From the NCBI GenBank assembly GCA_963805605.1, contig CAWDUX010000001.1, forward strand, positions 124,001 through 188,000: a stretch of DNA of 64,000 nt, in the 5' to 3' direction. Below the pieces are notes generated by a model. The model made no database searches, had not been told where the DNA came from, and was given only the letters and a program-made list of their open reading frames with translations. Made by a program: the position numbers and the translations under genes. Shown piece by piece: positions 61,765 to 64,000 of this stretch (the first letter of the stretch is position 1; every line of letters starts with the position of its first letter). The stretch is from Actinocatenispora sp963805605 (GTDB lineage: Bacteria; Actinomycetota; Actinomycetes; Mycobacteriales; Micromonosporaceae).

Positions 61765-63393
61765 TCATGAGGACGCCCGACCGTCCAGATGGATGCCGAT
61801 GCCGCCACGGCGCGGATCACCGCCGGCACCGGTACGCCCCACCGCACTGGCGCCGCCGAAATAGTGGTCCAGTTCCGACCAGCGGTGCACCTGGTAGCCC
61901 GCCGCGGCCAGGGCCGCCAACTCGTCGTCGGGTACGCCCGGCTCCGCGTGCGCCACCCGGTCCACCACATGGAACCGGCCCCGGGCGATGGCGGTCTCCG
62001 GGTCCAGACCGTCCACCAGCACCCCCAGCAGGGTGTGGGTCAACGCCGTACGGATCCGGGACGCCCCGGCCGCGCCCGCCGCCAGCAGCAGTGCGCCCCG
62101 CTCGGTGGGCGGGCGGGCATCCGGCGGCCCCGGCGGTACCGACAGTGGAGTGGTCAGCTCCGCCAGCTCCGCGACCGTGTCGCGCTGCGTCGGCGGTTGG
62201 TCCGGCTCCGACGCGGTGTGCACCTCCACCCGGATGTCCTCCGGTAGTCCCGGGCCGGGCGGGCCGGCCGGCAGGTGGTGCGGCGACTCCCCGTCCGGTG
62301 CGGTCAGCCAGGCCGACGCCTCGGTGACCACCAGCGGGCACATCATGCTGCCCATCCGTGCGCCAGGCGGCGGGTCACCGATGATCAGCTCGCCCTCGCC
62401 CAGCATCGAGTTGAGATGTACGCCCAGGCCCGGCAGCCAGACACCGGAGCCCAGTCCCAGCGTGGTGGTGACCACGCAGGCGTTGCCGTCCGGGTCGATC
62501 ACCGAGATGTTGGTGGTGTCGCCCAGCCGCTGCGGGGAGTTCTCGCGCAGCGCGTCGGCCAGCAGCACCGCCCGTTCGGTCCGTGTCACCTCGCCGATGT
62601 GGTCGCCCAGACCGGCGAACGTCTCGACGGTGCGGTTCAGGTCGTCGGCCCGGCCGTACACGTGCACGCCGGCGAACGCGGCGTGCCGCACCGGCAGATC
62701 CAGTACCCGGTAGCTGGCCAAATCGGTCGGTCCGAGCGCGCCACCCCCGGCCTGCGCCGCGACCACCGCAGCACGGGCCAGGCTGCCGGTGTAGAAGACC
62801 TGGGGCCCCTCCTCGGCGAGCAGTTTGAGGGCCTGGTCCAGTCCCGGGTGGCGGAGCACCTCGCCGCCCTCCAACAGCCGGCCGCGCGGGGCGTAGGCGC
62901 CGGCACCCTCCCCGGGCAGCATCGCCGGGGACAGCGACCGCAGGGTGTGCGCCTGCGCGACGGGCAGCACCACACCCCGCTGGGCCAGTTCGATGGCGGG
63001 TGCCACCACGCTGGCCCAGGGCAGCCGCCCCCACCGGGAGTGCAGCGCGCCGCAACCGGCCGGAACCCCGGGCACCGCTACGCTGGGCGCGCCGATCTCG
63101 TACGGCATCGGCACCTGGCCCAGCGTGATGCTCACCGGCGTCATCGGGGTGACGCTGGCACCGGTGTCCATCCCCGGGATGGCGACGAAGAAGTCCAGGC
63201 AGCTGACCGTGCTGGTGCGCCCGTCGTAGTAGGTGGCGTAGCCGCCGCCGGCCAGCCCGGTGAGCACCGTCTCGGCCACACAACTGGCCAGTACGGCCGC
63301 CACCGCCGCGTCCGCCGCGGATCCACCGGCGGCCAGGATCGACAGGCCGACCTCGGCGGTGGCCGGATGTCCGGCGGCGATCCCAGCCGGCAT
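61765..63393 (-). CDS. Short gamma-glutamyltransferase-like Ntn hydrolase
   Basis: 542 residues from ATG 63393 (GGGGGAGG ahead). GGT-family N-terminus: AAGHPATAEVGLSILAAGGSAADAAVAA, GGGYATYYDG, SVAVPGVPAGCGALHSRWGRLPW. The autocleavage Thr lies in DTTNISVIDPDGNACVVTTTLGLGSG near 291, where typical GGTs read TTHxS, so the His is Asn here. The part before the Thr is about 70-100 residues shorter than in E. coli-type GGT, lacking much of the usual MPPPSSGG region. The C-terminal part (SMMCPLVV) differs too. Function may be a different amide hydrolase; no signal peptide seen. Confidence 0.82.
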   Translation of the reverse strand: MPAGIAAGHPATAEVGLSILAAGGSAADAAVAAVLASCVAETVLTGLAGGGYATYYDGRTSTVSCLDFFVAIPGMDTGASVTPMTPVSITLGQVPMPYEIGAPSVAVPGVPAGCGALHSRWGRLPWASVVAPAIELAQRGVVLPVAQAHTLRSLSPAMLPGEGAGAYAPRGRLLEGGEVLRHPGLDQALKLLAEEGPQVFYTGSLARAAVVAAQAGGGALGPTDLASYRVLDLPVRHAAFAGVHVYGRADDLNRTVETFAGLGDHIGEVTRTERAVLLADALRENSPQRLGDTTNISVIDPDGNACVVTTTLGLGSGVWLPGLGVHLNSMLGEGELIIGDPPPGARMGSMMCPLVVTEASAWLTAPDGESPHHLPAGPPGPGLPEDIRVEVHTASEPDQPPTQRDTVAELAELTTPLSVPPGPPDARPPTERGALLLAAGAAGASRIRTALTHTLLGVLVDGLDPETAIARGRFHVVDRVAHAEPGVPDDELAALAAAGYQVHRWSELDHYFGGASAVGRTGAGGDPRRGGIGIHLDGRASS

Positions 63394-63560
63394 CGCGATC
63401 GCCTCCCCCGAAACCACCCGATGCAAGCACGATACGTGCCGAGCCTGGCGCCCGGAGGCGGTGCGCAATAACATCCCGTCACAGCAATGGGAGTGAATGT
63501 TCTTCACAAACCTGGGGCGGGCGCGGGGAGTTCCCGACGCGCGCGGAACGGAGCCGACGG

Positions 63561-64000
63561 GTGAAAACCGGGCAACGTGACATCGGGCCGCCGAGTGCGG
63601 ACGGCCCACCGACGGCCGAACCGCCGGCGTCCGGACCGCTCCCGGCCGACCCGCTGTCCGACGGGCAGTTGCCGACCCGGGTACGACTCGGCTACGCGCT
63701 CGGCGGCCTGTCCAGTGGCGCGTATACCACGGTGCCCGGTCTGCTGCTGCTGCCGTACCTGACCGACACGCTCGGCGTGGCGGCCGGCCTCGCCGGGATC
63801 CTGGTGCTGCTGCCGAAGGCCTGGGACGTGCTGGCCAACCCGATCGCCGGCCGGATCTCCGACCGGACCAGGTCGCGCCACGGCGCGCGCCGGCCGTACC
63901 TGCTCGGCGGCGGCCTGGCCGTGGCGGTGACGTTCGCCGTGCTGTTCGCCGGTACCGCGACCGGTGGGGTGGGCGCGGCGTACGTGGCCGTGATGTTCCT
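63561..64000 (+). CDS. MFS transporter, GPH sugar:cation symporter-like (5' part)
   Basis: The first 146 residues are in the window, starting at GTG 63561 with GGAG upstream. After a Pro-rich hydrophilic N-terminus, membrane segments begin (RLGYALGGLSSGAYTTVPGLLLLPYL) and the motif WDVLANPIAGRISDRTRSRHGARRP appears, the marked GPH-family loop. The N-terminal extension is longer than usual. Substrate unknown. Divergent from the GGT-like gene; the gene runs beyond the window edge. Confidence 0.85.
   Translation, partial: MKTGQRDIGPPSADGPPTAEPPASGPLPADPLSDGQLPTRVRLGYALGGLSSGAYTTVPGLLLLPYLTDTLGVAAGLAGILVLLPKAWDVLANPIAGRISDRTRSRHGARRPYLLGGGLAVAVTFAVLFAGTATGGVGAAYVAVMF

Overview
The window is high-GC DNA (judged by eye at about 70% G+C) from a filamentous actinomycete. 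Supporting traits are GTG/TTG starts, Tat and lipoprotein signals, SARP, LAL, WYL and SpoIIE-type regulators, MarR/effector pairs, a DUF6158-like protein, large NRPSs and many translationally coupled overlaps. Micromonosporaceae is my best guess (GTAC-rich coding sequence, SigE-like sigma remnant); it is an inference, not a proof.

Layout. 1-2016: WYL regulator (cut by the window edge), divergent from a DinB protein and a VOC protein. 2013-4911: feoA-feoB-nifU-like iron(II) uptake operon with an IdeR/DmdR-type iron box over its promoter. 5094-22650: a compact NRPS locus. It holds a C-A-PCP protein, a 3270-residue C-A-PCP-E-C-A-PCP-TE protein fused to an MFS exporter, an acyl-AMP ligase/PCP didomain, and on the other strand a free-standing C domain and a lipoprotein. 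Reading the pocket residues predicts serine, a D-configured basic or diamino acid, and serine, probably N-acylated; the product is unknown. 22732-32458: two paralogous PhoD-phosphatase/GH43-like pairs in opposite order, around a membrane Ser/Thr kinase, an Asp23-family protein and a SARP-type regulator. 32647-36146: a MarR regulator facing a frameshifted NAD(P)-binding gene, a nitroreductase, and two paralogous small proteins around a DUF6158-like gene. 36350-46150: arginyl-tRNA synthetase, a Tat-exported PL8 polysaccharide lyase with a LacI-type operator, a coiled-coil protein, a sigma-factor remnant, acetyltransferases, a streptogrisin-fold protein that has lost all three catalytic residues, a P-loop kinase and a Tat-exported amidase. 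46339-49499: YceI protein, DHA2-type exporter divergent from its MarR regulator over a repeated operator, and a PPOX protein.

49651-53638 holds three coupled genes: a Cas4/AddB-like Fe-S protein with an altered PD-(D/E)XK centre, a 492-residue protein I do not recognise, and a DNA2/UPF1-like SF1 helicase. This is the best candidate for an undescribed nucleic-acid system. 53683-64000: LAL regulator with a coupled small protein, a tandem SGNH hydrolase pair homogenised by gene conversion, a GNAT protein, an MHYT membrane sensor, a SpoIIE-type phosphatase, a short gamma-glutamyltransferase-like protein and the start of an MFS symporter.

How they work together: feoAB imports ferrous iron under iron control; the NRPS genes would build and export a small acyl-peptide from a single transcript; the secreted PhoD, GH43, PL8, amidase and SGNH enzymes form an extracellular polymer-degrading set; and several regulator/effector pairs look self-contained. 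No tRNA, rRNA, CRISPR array, insertion sequence or origin was recognised.
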